NCBI RefSeq assembly: GCF_020171725.1
Contig: NZ_JAIVAJ010000010.1
Coordinates: 150,127-214,126, forward strand
Source: Halobacillus litoralis
GTDB lineage: Bacteria; Bacillota; Bacilli; Bacillales; Halobacillaceae
Length of the DNA: 64,000 nt
Reading direction: 5' to 3'
Part shown: one piece after another, positions 19,583-27,542 of the stretch
Layout of the letters: the number at the start of each line of letters is the position of its first letter
Position numbering within the stretch: the stretch's first letter is position 1
Program-made: the position numbers and the translations under genes
The notes under the pieces: model-generated
Databases searched by the model: none
Told to the model about the DNA's origin: nothing
What the model saw: the letters and a program-made list of their open reading frames with translations, nothing else

Positions 19583-19924
19583 TTAGAGTAGGGCTTGCTT
19601 ACCGGTTTCGCCGGTGCGGATTCGATATACCTCATCAATCGTTGAAACAAAGATCTTTCCGTCTCCCACTTCGCTTGTGGCGCACGTTTCCATGATGACA
19701 TCGATAATGGAGGCAAGCTCGAAATTCTCAACGACCATTTCCACTTTCACTTTCGGATAGAGCTTCACTTCAAATCGGTTGCCTCGGAAAATCCCTTCCT
19801 GCCCCTTCTGTTGACCACAGCCGGCCACCTCAGAAACAGTCAGCCCTTTCACGCCGAGTTGATCGAGCTGATGACGCAGTGCCTGGAAGGCTTCCGGGCG
19901 GATGATGGCTTCTACTTTTTTCAC
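19583..19924 (-). CDS. glnK: PII nitrogen regulatory protein GlnK
   Basis: 113 residues from GTG at 19924 behind AAAAGGAGG. PII marks are KVEAIIRPEAFQALRHQL, GLTVSEVAGCGQQKG, and the C-terminal GDGKIFVSTIDEVYRIRTGE. The T-loop reads FRGNRFEVKLYPKVKVEMVV and lacks the tyrosine 51 that is uridylylated in enterics, as in Bacillus GlnK. It binds ATP, ADP and 2-oxoglutarate and gates the AmtB channel encoded next. In Bacillus, GlnK also touches TnrA, and two TnrA-like boxes lie upstream. Confidence 0.95.
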   Translation of the reverse strand: MKKVEAIIRPEAFQALRHQLDQLGVKGLTVSEVAGCGQQKGQEGIFRGNRFEVKLYPKVKVEMVVENFELASIIDVIMETCATSEVGDGKIFVSTIDEVYRIRTGETGKQALL

Positions 19925-19947
19925 TTTATTGTCCTCCTTTTCTCTTG

Positions 19948-19964
19948 TGTTAACTTTCTTAACA
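19948..19964 (-). promoter_or_regulatory. TnrA/GlnR-like box, proximal to glnK
   Basis: TGTTAACTTTCTTAACA matches TGTNANAWWWTNTNACA at all but two positions and is itself nearly palindromic. It lies 24 bases before the glnK start, downstream of the likely -10, so it could act as a roadblock or repression site. Confidence 0.55.
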
Positions 19965-19986
19965 TAAGAGGTAATGAATTAATCTA

Positions 19987-20016
19987 ATCATAAGGGAAAA
20001 TAGTCTGAAAAATCAA
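19987..20016 (-). promoter_or_regulatory. Possible glnK-amtB promoter
   Basis: On the minus strand TTGATT (20016-20011) and TATGAT (19992-19987) are 18 bases apart. The distal TnrA-like box is centred about 60 bases upstream of the implied start. Confidence 0.45.
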
Positions 20017-20033
20017 TACATTTTGAAAATTAA

Positions 20034-20050
20034 TGTCAGGAAAGGTTACA
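20034..20050 (-). promoter_or_regulatory. TnrA/GlnR-like box, distal (activator position)
   Basis: TGTCAGGAAAGGTTACA keeps both TGT and ACA ends and differs from the consensus at two inner positions. Its place upstream of the promoter fits activation under nitrogen limitation. Confidence 0.55.
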
Positions 20051-20092
20051 CATATGCCGGTTCGTAACCGTTTCCATTGTTTGTATATCAAC

Positions 20093-20124
20093 AAAAAATC
20101 CCCTCCAAAAAAATTTGAAGGGGA
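20093..20124 (-). terminator. Terminator of the nrd operon
   Basis: Minus-strand TCCCCTTCAAA pairs with TTTGGAGGGGA (one G-T), then a run of T. It lies just after the nrdB stop. Confidence 0.87.
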
Positions 20125-20129
20125 CAGGC

Positions 20130-21170
20130 TTATAAATCGTCGAAACCGTTCGTTTCGGTCACTTTTGTGTACTGGCGGGATTTCTGTTCGAAGAAGTCCG
20201 ATTTACCTTCATCGACTTCCTGATAGGCCCGGATCCATTTCAGCGGGTTCTTTTTATAGGAGGGGAAAGGTTTTTCAGCTCCGAGCTGTTTACTCCGCTT
20301 ATTGGCCATGAATTTGATATAGTCCTCTAATTCAGATAGTTCGATACCTGTGAACTGATGGCCGATGATGTGGCGTGCCCATTTGATTTCAAGCTCAGCC
20401 GCTTTCGTGAAGGTATCGGTTACGAAAGCGTTCATCTCTTCCTGGTCGATTTCCGGATGTTCGTTCAAGGTCTCTTTGAAAATCCGGGCGAACAGATTGA
20501 CGTGGATCTGTTCGTCACGGTTGATGTAATTGATCATCGTACTTGTCGACACCATCTTATGATTCCGTGCCAAGTTATAGAAGAAGGCAAAGCCGGCATA
20601 GAAAAACAGTCCTTCCAACACGACGTCATAGACGATGGATGTCAGAAAGCTTGGTACTGTAGGGTCGTCAATGAATTCCTGATAGCCATCCGTAATAAAG
20701 GCGTTTCGTTCAATGAGGATCTCATCGTGTTTCCAGTATTCGAAAATCGCTTCCTGCTCGTGCTGCGGAACGAGAGTGGAGAGGACATACGAATACGATT
20801 GATTATGGACGACTTCTTGAAAAGCCAAGACCTGCATTAAGGCCGACAAGCTGGAGTCCGTCAAATAGTCGGCTATTTTTCCTGAGTAGTCGGTTTGGAT
20901 CGAATCTAAAAATGCGAGCAGGCCGATGATTTTCTTGAAGGTCTGCTGCTCTTCTTCGGATAAGTCCGGCCACTGCTTCAAGTCGTTGCTCATATTGATT
21001 TCATTCGGAATCCAAAAGTTGGAGAGCATATTTTTATACATCGGATAAGCCCATGAGAACGCGGTGTCATCCCAGTTCAAAACATTTGAGCTTTGGCCGT
21101 TCAGGATCCCTGTGGACTTATTGGGTGCATGGATGTCAACGAGTTTTCTTTTTTCTAACTTCTGTGTCAT
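20130..21170 (-). CDS. nrdB: Class I ribonucleotide reductase small (beta) subunit
   Basis: 346 residues of the R2 ferritin-like fold. Metal-ligand helices are visible as LAFQEVVHNQSYSYVL, VVLEGLFFYAGFAFFYNLA and NRDEQIHVNLFARIF, with an earlier acidic ligand and radical tyrosine region near FLDSIQTDYSGKIADYL. The C-terminal FDDL tail would dock on the large subunit. It builds the radical that drives reduction of ribonucleotides to deoxyribonucleotides. It is 12 bases after the large-subunit gene and shares its cobalamin riboswitch. Confidence 0.93.
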   Translation of the reverse strand: MTQKLEKRKLVDIHAPNKSTGILNGQSSNVLNWDDTAFSWAYPMYKNMLSNFWIPNEINMSNDLKQWPDLSEEEQQTFKKIIGLLAFLDSIQTDYSGKIADYLTDSSLSALMQVLAFQEVVHNQSYSYVLSTLVPQHEQEAIFEYWKHDEILIERNAFITDGYQEFIDDPTVPSFLTSIVYDVVLEGLFFYAGFAFFYNLARNHKMVSTSTMINYINRDEQIHVNLFARIFKETLNEHPEIDQEEMNAFVTDTFTKAAELEIKWARHIIGHQFTGIELSELEDYIKFMANKRSKQLGAEKPFPSYKKNPLKWIRAYQEVDEGKSDFFEQKSRQYTKVTETNGFDDL

Positions 21171-21182
21171 GACGATTCCTCC

Positions 21183-23384
21183 TTAAGATGAGCAGCTTTC
21201 GCATTCATCGTAGCTGCCTTGGCTGGATGTGGATCTAGTGTAATAGGTCGTCTTCAAGCCGAGCCTCCAAGCTTCCAAGTGAAGGTCCAGCAGTTCTTTG
21301 GCATGAATGGAATTTCGGACATAGAGGTTGAACGAAATCGACTGATCTACATACTTTTGACGGGCAGCATTCTGTCTGATGCTTGCTTTCTGATCGACAT
21401 CATAGGCCGATGGATAATATCCGTACGTGTGGTGATCGAGCTCTGGTGCCGTGACCGGAATCTTGTAATCCTTCTTTTCTTCGGAATAAAACTTTTGGAA
21501 AATCGGATCGATACTTGCGGTGCTTCCGGCAATCAGAGATGTGCTGGAATTCGGAGCGACAGCAAGCAGGTACCCGTTTCGAAGCCCGTTTTGGTTCACC
21601 TTTTCTTGAAGGGAGCTCCAGTCCCACGCATCATGTTTGTGATAGCCGCGTTTTGAAAAGTAGGCCCCGCTCTCCCAGTCGGATCCTTCAAATAGAGGAT
21701 AGCTTCCTTTTTCGTAGGCTAAGTCACTGCTTGCTTCGATTGTGTGGTAGGCAATCGTTTCGTACAGCGCATCGGCGTAATCGACCGCTTCCTCTGACTC
21801 CCAGTGGATTTGTTTTTTTGCTAACAAATGAGCCCACCCAAACGTCCCGAGACCTATGCCGCGATACTGCTGGTTCGTGAGTTGTGCCTGCAGGACAGGG
21901 ATCGTGTTCAGGTCGATCACATTATCCAGCATCCGCACTTGGATTTGGATAATGCGCGCCAGCTCGCCTGAAGGAATGGCTCGTCCTAAGTTCAGGCTTG
22001 ATAAGTTGCACACGACAAAGTCACCTGGTGCCTGGATGGTAATGATTTTTCCATCCTCTACAAATTGCTGCTGCTGAACGGTCGGGCTTTGGTTTTGAGT
22101 GATTTCTGTACACAGGTTGGAGCAGTAAATCATACCGGCGTGTCCGTTAGGGTTCTTCCGGTTCACCTCATCCCGGTAGAACATATAAGGGGTGCCTGTC
22201 TCGAGCTGACTCATCATCACACGCTTCATAATGTCGATGGCCGGAACCCGCTCCTTGCTCAAGGAAGGGTGATCGACACACTGCTCATAGCGCGTCCGGA
22301 ACGTGCCGGCTCCGCGTTCTTCATCGTAAGCATCTTCAAGCGAGAAGCCCATCACTTCACGGACTTCATGTGGGTCGAATAAGTACCAGTCATCCCTATT
22401 TTCCACGGCTTCCATAAAAATGTCCGGAATGGAAACGCCTGTAAACAGATCGTGGGTGCGCTGGCGCTCATCCCCATTGTTCAAACGGCTGTCCAGGAAT
22501 GAAAAGATGTCCTTGTGCCACACGTCGAGGTAGACGGCGATGGCACCCTGCCGCTGACCGAGCTGATCGACGCTGACTGCGGTATTGTTCAATTGCTTCA
22601 TCCACGGAATGACGCCGGAGGAAACCCCTTTATACCCTCTGATATCACTACCGCGGCTTCTGATTTTCCCTAAGTAAACGCCAATGCCTCCGCCGTTTTT
22701 GCTTAAGTTGGCGATGTCCGTGTTGCTGTCGTATATGGATTGGAGGCTGTCATCAATCGTATCGATGAAACAGGAGCTGAGCTGCCCGTGCTGTTTTCCC
22801 GCATTGGACAGGGTAGGGGTAGCGACGGTCATATAAAGGTTGCTTAAAGCCCAGTAAGCTTCTTTGACAAGGTCTAGTTTGCGGTGCTCCTGTTCCTGCG
22901 CCATCAGCATCATAGCGATGATCATGAATCGTTCCTGAGGCAGTTCGAATATCTCCTTCGATTTTGAACGGGCAAGGTAGCGGTCACTTAATGTCCGTAA
23001 ACCAATGTAGGTAAAAAGATGATCGCGTTCCTGGACGAGCTCTCGTTCGAGCTGTTTTATTTCCGCCGGGCTGTAGTACATAAGTATTTTTCTCGTATAG
23101 ACGCCTTCCTCGATCAGCGTTGTGATCAATTCGTGAAAATCGCGATAAGGGGCTGTGGTGCCCCGGTTCTTTCTGGCTTCCTTGTACATCCACTTTAAAT
23201 AGATGCGGCTGGCAGCAAAGGTCCAGTCCGGGGATGCTTCATCTACTTCGGCCAAGCAAGCGAGAATCATGTCCTGCGCGGCTTCTTCTATTCGGTGGTG
23301 CTTCCATTTGCCGAGTACTTGATTAATAGGTAAGGAGGGGAAGGAATCCTGCAGCCACTCCTGGTCTGTTGCGGTGTAATTCAT
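21183..23384 (-). CDS. nrdA: Class I ribonucleotide reductase large (alpha) subunit
   Basis: 733 residues from ATG 23384 behind AGAGGTG. A longer in-frame start would fall inside the riboswitch terminator leader, so it was rejected. The catalytic cysteines are in QLSSCFIDTIDDS, in CSNLCTEITQ (thiyl radical) and in VVCNLSSLNLGRA. The C-terminal CESCSS pair passes electrons from thioredoxin or glutaredoxin. The first about 90 residues do not look like an ATP-cone, so overall activity control by dATP may be missing. It acts with the beta subunit encoded next. Confidence 0.93.
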   Translation of the reverse strand: MNYTATDQEWLQDSFPSLPINQVLGKWKHHRIEEAAQDMILACLAEVDEASPDWTFAASRIYLKWMYKEARKNRGTTAPYRDFHELITTLIEEGVYTRKILMYYSPAEIKQLERELVQERDHLFTYIGLRTLSDRYLARSKSKEIFELPQERFMIIAMMLMAQEQEHRKLDLVKEAYWALSNLYMTVATPTLSNAGKQHGQLSSCFIDTIDDSLQSIYDSNTDIANLSKNGGGIGVYLGKIRSRGSDIRGYKGVSSGVIPWMKQLNNTAVSVDQLGQRQGAIAVYLDVWHKDIFSFLDSRLNNGDERQRTHDLFTGVSIPDIFMEAVENRDDWYLFDPHEVREVMGFSLEDAYDEERGAGTFRTRYEQCVDHPSLSKERVPAIDIMKRVMMSQLETGTPYMFYRDEVNRKNPNGHAGMIYCSNLCTEITQNQSPTVQQQQFVEDGKIITIQAPGDFVVCNLSSLNLGRAIPSGELARIIQIQVRMLDNVIDLNTIPVLQAQLTNQQYRGIGLGTFGWAHLLAKKQIHWESEEAVDYADALYETIAYHTIEASSDLAYEKGSYPLFEGSDWESGAYFSKRGYHKHDAWDWSSLQEKVNQNGLRNGYLLAVAPNSSTSLIAGSTASIDPIFQKFYSEEKKDYKIPVTAPELDHHTYGYYPSAYDVDQKASIRQNAARQKYVDQSISFNLYVRNSIHAKELLDLHLEAWRLGLKTTYYTRSTSSQGSYDECESCSS

Positions 23385-23406
23385 CGTTTCACCTCTTTTA
23401 TAAAAT

Positions 23407-23435
23407 AAAAAAATCCGCTCAGAATTTGAGCGGAT
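23407..23435 (-). terminator. Riboswitch-controlled terminator before nrdA
   Basis: Minus-strand ATCCGCTCA pairs with TGAGCGGAT around a five-base loop, then six T. It lies only 23 bases upstream of the nrdA start and is the output of the cobalamin riboswitch. Confidence 0.88.
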
Positions 23436-23530
23436 GAAACCATGAAAAGAACCACAGGAACCACGAAGAAGAAGCCTGCTTTCATTCCATCGCTTCATCT
23501 TCTCAATCCCCGAAGAAGTTGAAACTTGCA

Positions 23531-23690
23531 ACGAAGGAAGACAGGTCTCCTGGCTCGCATACGATCTTACTCTGGTCCTTCCCGTGTGAACACAGTGGAT
23601 GACCCATTTCGCGTATGCTTACAGTTGCGGGGGCAGCTCCGGTTTTTCACCGGATTCCCTATTAAGCCGTAGTGGCATCTCCGCTTCGTA
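23531..23690 (-). promoter_or_regulatory. Cobalamin (AdoCbl) riboswitch upstream of nrdAB
   Basis: On the minus strand the order is: the P1 arm near ACGAAGCGGAG, then GGGAATCCGGTGAAAAACCG, GAGCTGCCCCCGCAACTGTA (the conserved core), the L5/L13 region, and GCCAGGAGACCTGTCTTCC, the 3' end, closing with CTTCGT. This is a complete class-I cobalamin aptamer. High B12 should favour the terminator at 23407-23435 and switch nrdAB off. The stretch 23436-23530 between aptamer and terminator holds no gene that I can support. Confidence 0.96.
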
Positions 23691-23842
23691 GATACTATAT
23701 ATAGTGTTTTGTTTATGGTTTTTTACCTTATGTAGTAATCCAATCATAACGAACAATTCCATAACCTTCAAGTCTAAATCATTTCTTTAGAGAAAAAATC
23801 GGCGAATGGGTATATAATGGAAGGATAGGAGGTGCCTCTAAA

Positions 23843-24529
23843 ATGGATTCATTCAATTGGCATTTAGAAGCGGAGCGGAAGTGGGACACGATGGCGGAAT
23901 CGTGGTACGAACGAAGTCAGACGATGTGGGACGAGGGGAGTCGGAAGACGATTATTCCCTTCTTGAGAAGCTACATAGAAAAGGGAGCATCGGTCGCGGA
24001 CTTGGGCTGTGGAGACGGTTACGGGTCATATAAGCTTTTTCAAGAAGGGTATGATGTCACAGGTCTTGACCTTTCGAAGGATATGATTGATCGGGCGAAT
24101 GCGAGGATTAGTGAAGACGGTCTGCGATTTGTTCAAGGTGACTTGACGAAGCTGCCTTTTGAAGCGGAGACGTTTGATGGAATCATGGCTATAAATTCAT
24201 TGGAGTGGACGGAAATCCCGTATGAGGGATTGGAAGAGATGAAGCGGATTCTTAAGCCCGGTGGGAGGGCGTGCATTGGTCTTCTTGGACCGACTGCCAT
24301 GCCGCGTACAAACAGCTTCCGTCGTGTTTATGGTGAGGCGGTGGTGTGCAACACGATGATGCCATGGGAACTGCGTAGAATGGCCGAAGAAACAGGTTGG
24401 TCGTATATCGGAGGCGAAGGGGTCTACAAGCGAGGGGTTTCAGAAGAACTAGCCCGTTCTCTTGATGAAGAACTCAACCAGGCTTTGACCTTCATGTGGT
24501 TGTTCATGTTTGAAAAGCAGGAAGTATGA
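23843..24529 (+). CDS. SAM-dependent methyltransferase
   Basis: 228 residues of the class I Rossmann methyltransferase fold. Motif I is GASVADLGCGDGYGSYKLF, motif II is VTGLDLSKDMIDRAN, motif III is DGIMAINSLEW and a later LKPGGRACIGLLGP. This is the Methyltransf_11 subgroup that methylates small molecules or quinones. The acceptor is unknown. A TATAAT at 23813-23818 could be the -10, and the RBS is AGGAGGTG. It is divergent from the riboswitch-nrd operon. Confidence 0.85.
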   Translation: MDSFNWHLEAERKWDTMAESWYERSQTMWDEGSRKTIIPFLRSYIEKGASVADLGCGDGYGSYKLFQEGYDVTGLDLSKDMIDRANARISEDGLRFVQGDLTKLPFEAETFDGIMAINSLEWTEIPYEGLEEMKRILKPGGRACIGLLGPTAMPRTNSFRRVYGEAVVCNTMMPWELRRMAEETGWSYIGGEGVYKRGVSEELARSLDEELNQALTFMWLFMFEKQEV

Positions 24530-24576
24530 ATCGCTGTCGTTTGTCATAAGTTGAAATCATAGGGAGGGATCTATCC

Positions 24577-24726
24577 ATGGTGGCCTGGATGCACGCTTTT
24601 TTCTCCATGCGTATTTTATTTATCGGTTTCTTTTCACTGACGGCGTTAAGTTTACTTACTTTTCAATCGGTCGCAATCTTCCAAGCGGTAATGGAGATGT
24701 TCGAGGTCTTCATACATCGTAAATAA
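24577..24726 (+). CDS. 49-residue hydrophobic protein, unknown
   Basis: The frame starts at ATG 24577, nine bases after AGGGAGGG, and runs 49 codons to TAA at 24724. The protein begins MVAWMHAFFSMRILFIGFFS, followed by LTALSLLTF. It then turns amphipathic (QAVMEMFEVFIHRK). It looks like a single-pass membrane or membrane-surface peptide. The good ribosome site and a terminator ten bases after the stop support a real gene. No family is recognised. Confidence 0.55.
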   Translation: MVAWMHAFFSMRILFIGFFSLTALSLLTFQSVAIFQAVMEMFEVFIHRK

Positions 24727-24736
24727 TGCAGAGGAG

Positions 24737-24768
24737 AGGCTGAGACACTTTTGTGTCTCAGCCTTCTT
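24737..24768 (+). terminator. Terminator after the 49-residue gene
   Basis: GGCTGAGACAC pairs perfectly with GTGTCTCAGCC around a T-loop, then TTCTT. Confidence 0.8.
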
Positions 24769-24790
24769 GGTTGTTGAAAAAGTATGGAGA

Positions 24791-25024
24791 ACGCTTCTGT
24801 TACAGATGAGGAGGACAGTTGGGTGGAAAATAACTCGCTTTCCGCGGCCCAACAGGACGTTGGGTCGTTCGACGTTGCCACAGGACGTGGCGATTTTAGT
24901 TCGAACATCCTTGTTCCTTTTTGTACTCAGGCGATGCCTGAGTGGATCTCGCCGTGGCCCGTTCATCCCACTGGAGTCTTATCATTTTCCACCACACTTT
25001 GCGATAATAGTGGATACAGAACCT
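24791..25024. repeat. Dispersed nested-palindrome repeat, copy A
   Basis: The outer ends are related to AGGTTCTGTA and TACAGAACCT. Inner arms GTGGAAAAT (24823-24831) and ATTTTCCAC (24984-24992) are perfect inverted repeats. The centre has hairpins CCCAAC-AGGAC-GTTGGG, GCCAC-AGGAC-GTGGC, and ACTCAGGC-GAT-GCCTGAGT. Nearly the same centre occurs in copy D (63.7 kb). No ORF is convincing. It fills the gap between the 49-residue gene and the hydrolase gene; 25025-25130 shows nothing else. Confidence 0.8.
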
Positions 25025-25130
25025 AACAGTAACCATAGGCTAAAGCGATTGTCCGTGTGAACATCCAGCATTTGAGCATTCTATCTGCTGTATATCGACA
25101 AAAATTCTTCTACTTGAAAGCTTAGTAATT

Positions 25131-25182
25131 AACCAAACCCGGAGGGGCATCTTCAGATGATGCTCCTCCGGGTTTGGTTTTT
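25131..25182. terminator. Large hairpin, terminator-like
   Basis: AACCAAACCCGGAGGGGCATC pairs with the matching arm ending GGGTTTGGTT. A T-run follows on the plus strand and is weak on the minus. It lies just downstream of the minus-strand hydrolase gene, so it may terminate that gene as well as plus-strand transcripts. Confidence 0.6.
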
Positions 25183-25191
25183 GGGTGGATG

Positions 25192-26025
25192 TTAGGAGGT
25201 GTCTGGTTCTTTCCAGAGGAAATCGGCGACGAGTTTGTCGACGTAGGGGCTCTCGTGTAAACCGGAATGAGTGGCGAAGTTGCCACGAACGATTTCAAAT
25301 TGGATCCGGTGCCTTGGAACGAGTGATTGAATGCCTCTCACGCTGTTACGTTTGACGAGTCCGTCCCACTGCTCGCTCGCACGATCTTCACGGTTGATGA
25401 CGCCTGCAATGGCGAGAACATCAACGGAGTCGATCTGTCGTTTTTTCAAATCAACCAGCGCTTTCGATTCCGGTCTCAAATCGGTGGCGGCATCGCCGAA
25501 GTTCACTTTGAAATATCCTTCCTTTTCAATGCCGTTGAAGGGGCTTGCCATCACGACCAGTTTATTGACATCGGGAGCATCTTCCTCTTTTTCGGCAAGG
25601 AATCCTGCGAGGGAGAGCCCTCCCATAGAGTGTCCGACCAGGTTGATGTGGTCGACTCCGTAATCATCTTTCAAAGCAGACATGATACTCTTCAACCAAT
25701 CCTTCTGCTGATCTATACTCGCTCTTGCATCTTCGAATATCACTTGAACCAGAGGAGCGGAACCTTCCAGATCCCCTTTGATTTGTACCTTTCCTTTTTC
25801 TGTTACTCGAACTATCATCTGTTTCTCACCTGGACCTCTCCGCTCCAGACGCTCCAGCATCGTAGCGAAGCTTCGTTCACTTCCTTTGTATCCGTGTAGG
25901 AAGAGGGTGGGCGTATCATTCGACGTGTACTCCGATCGAATGGACTTCGTAATCGAGAAAAAAAGGAGGAGACCGATGAGCAAGGTGAACAGGATAAAGG
26001 GGACTGCTCTCTTACGGTTTTTCAA
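25192..26025 (-). CDS. Alpha/beta hydrolase, DUF915-like, membrane-anchored
   Basis: 277 residues from TTG 26025, behind AGAGGAGGA; the longer frame lacks a ribosome site. One N-terminal helix (VPFILFTLLIGLLLFFS) anchors or exports it. The hydrolase core has PTLFLHGYKGSERSF, the nucleophile elbow NLVGHSMGGLSLAGF, and a late ATHSGLHESPYVD with the histidine. This matches the DUF915 family of secreted or cell-surface hydrolases in Firmicutes. Lipase or esterase activity is likely; the substrate is unknown. Confidence 0.82.
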   Translation of the reverse strand: MKNRKRAVPFILFTLLIGLLLFFSITKSIRSEYTSNDTPTLFLHGYKGSERSFATMLERLERRGPGEKQMIVRVTEKGKVQIKGDLEGSAPLVQVIFEDARASIDQQKDWLKSIMSALKDDYGVDHINLVGHSMGGLSLAGFLAEKEEDAPDVNKLVVMASPFNGIEKEGYFKVNFGDAATDLRPESKALVDLKKRQIDSVDVLAIAGVINREDRASEQWDGLVKRNSVRGIQSLVPRHRIQFEIVRGNFATHSGLHESPYVDKLVADFLWKEPDTS

Positions 26026-26108
26026 TGCTAATCCTCCTCTGCATAAACGGTTCTCTACCTTAGCATACCCTGTCGGCCAAGTTAAAAACAATCGGTGCGC
26101 AGCGAGAT

Positions 26109-26135
26109 GTTTATAATTTACAGCTCTCAGGGAAA
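26109..26135 (+). promoter_or_regulatory. Possible sigma-B promoter
   Basis: GTTTAT (26109-26114) and GGGAAA (26130-26135) with a 15-base spacer resemble the general-stress sigma-B consensus GTTTAA/GGGWAW. The downstream gene belongs to a family that is sigma-B controlled in Bacillus. Confidence 0.5.
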
Positions 26136-26170
26136 ACTGAATGAGACTCTAGAAAAGGGGAGATTATGAA

Positions 26171-26596
26171 ATGAATCAGGAAGAACTGAAGACAAAGATC
26201 CATAAAGTGATGGAAAATCATAAGATTGGAACACTGGCTACTGTTAAGGATGGAAAGCCGCACTCCAGGTACATGACCTTCCATCATGATGATGAATTCA
26301 CCTTTTTCACAGCCACTAGTAAAAAGACACACAAAGTTGAGGAAATCGATGAAAATCCGAACGTCCATATTCTACTCGGTTACGAAGGAGAAGGCTATGG
26401 GGATCGCTACCTTGAAGTAGAAGGTCAGGCGAAAATCCGGGACGATCAGGAGATCAGAGATTGGATTTGGAAAGATCATATGAAGAACTGGCTCGGAAGC
26501 AAAGATAATCCGGACTTTATCGTGCTTGAGATTATGCCGGAATCCATTCGTTTGATGAACGAAGGCGAAGACACGCCGGAAACATTGGAACTATAA
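26171..26596 (+). CDS. General stress protein, PNPOx-like FMN-binding (YdaG family)
   Basis: 141 residues. KIGTLATVKDGKPHSRYMTF is the flavin-binding beta-barrel start of the pyridoxamine 5'-phosphate oxidase fold, with FFTATSKKTHKV next. The C-terminal VLEIMPESIRLMNEG also fits the general stress protein 26 / YdaG group. These bind FMN or F420 but an enzymatic role is rarely shown. A sigma-B-like promoter lies 35 bases upstream, and the RBS is AAAAGGGGAG. Confidence 0.87.
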   Translation: MNQEELKTKIHKVMENHKIGTLATVKDGKPHSRYMTFHHDDEFTFFTATSKKTHKVEEIDENPNVHILLGYEGEGYGDRYLEVEGQAKIRDDQEIRDWIWKDHMKNWLGSKDNPDFIVLEIMPESIRLMNEGEDTPETLEL

Positions 26597-26623
26597 AAAG
26601 AGAGGGGTTTCCCTCTCTTTTTT
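26597..26623. terminator. Terminator between the stress protein and czcD
   Basis: AAAGAGAGGG pairs with CCCTCTCTTT around GTTT, then T-rich. A-runs on the left side make it usable for the minus-strand czcD as well. Confidence 0.82.
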
Positions 26624-26627
26624 AATG

Positions 26628-27521
26628 TTAATGTTCGTGTGCTGTGATGGCGCAGGGGTGGTCTTCGTATTCGACTTCGATCGTCACGTGATCAAGCTGC
26701 ATGCTGTCTAAGATCTCTTTGATTTGATCTTTGACTTGGCAAATCTGCTGCTTCGAAGCGTCTTCGGGCACGACAACGTGGGTGGAGAAAGCATGGTGTT
26801 CGCCGTCCATGGACCATAAGTGAGTATGGTGTGTGGATCTGATATCCTCAATGGCGCCCATTTTCTCTATGATTTCGTTCAGGTCCATCCCGTCTGGAAC
26901 GGCTTCGAGGAAGAGCTTCATCGTTTTAATGAAGTTCTTCACCACGTTATACAGGATGAACAGTGTGATCCCGATCGAAGCAAGCGGATCGAGGAAGGGC
27001 AGGTCCGTAAAGGCCATAATGATGCTGACGATCAACACGGCGACCCAGCCGAGCACGTCTTCGAGTAAATGCCACGTCATGACTTTCTGGTTCATGGAAT
27101 CCCCGCCTCGCAAGCGAACAACGGCTGCGCCGTTCACTAGAACGCCTAAAATGGCTAAGGCGATCATCCCGGTCGTATTCGGCTGTACAGGATTCAACAG
27201 TCTCGGGATCGCCTCGGTCAGGATGAAGATCGACCCGACGATTAACACTACACTGTTAATCAAGGCAGCCAATAAAGAAAAACGCCGGTACCCGAATGAG
27301 AAGTTTTCGGAGTGTTCTTTGTTGCTGAATCTCTGTAAGAACCAGGCGATTCCGAGAGAAAGGGAGTCCCCGAGGTCATGCAGGGCATCGGATAAGATGG
27401 CCATACTGTTAGTCAGCAACCCGCCAATAATTTCAATGATGGTAAAAGCTAAATTTAGAAAGAATGCTGTTTTAATTTTTCCAGTCGACGAATCGACATG
27501 GTGATGGTGGTGATGTCCCAT
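26628..27521 (-). CDS. czcD: Cation diffusion facilitator (CzcD-like Zn/Cd/Co efflux)
   Basis: 297 residues with six membrane helices. The metal sites of the CDF family are SDALHDLGDSLSLG in helix II and HLLEDVLGWVAVL in helix V. The cytoplasmic C-terminal domain has HTHLWSMDGEHHAFSTHVVV and ends with a His-rich DHPCAITAHEH. The protein begins MGHHHHHHVDSS, a natural run of six histidines, presumably a metal-gathering arm. It exports zinc or similar divalent metals in exchange for protons. The start is behind GGAGGT. An ArsR-type operator lies about 20 bases upstream. Confidence 0.93.
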   Translation of the reverse strand: MGHHHHHHVDSSTGKIKTAFFLNLAFTIIEIIGGLLTNSMAILSDALHDLGDSLSLGIAWFLQRFSNKEHSENFSFGYRRFSLLAALINSVVLIVGSIFILTEAIPRLLNPVQPNTTGMIALAILGVLVNGAAVVRLRGGDSMNQKVMTWHLLEDVLGWVAVLIVSIIMAFTDLPFLDPLASIGITLFILYNVVKNFIKTMKLFLEAVPDGMDLNEIIEKMGAIEDIRSTHHTHLWSMDGEHHAFSTHVVVPEDASKQQICQVKDQIKEILDSMQLDHVTIEVEYEDHPCAITAHEH

Positions 27522-27542
27522 AGGATTACCTCCGATAACGAT

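Noticed and set aside
21183..23531. 782-residue form of the ribonucleotide reductase large subunit
   Set aside because: Its extra 49 codons would translate the riboswitch terminator; ATG 23384 has a proper AGAGGTG.
24791..25024. 97-residue and 80-residue frames over repeat copy A
   Set aside because: They lie inside the palindromic repeat, lack ribosome sites and are not kept in the other copies.
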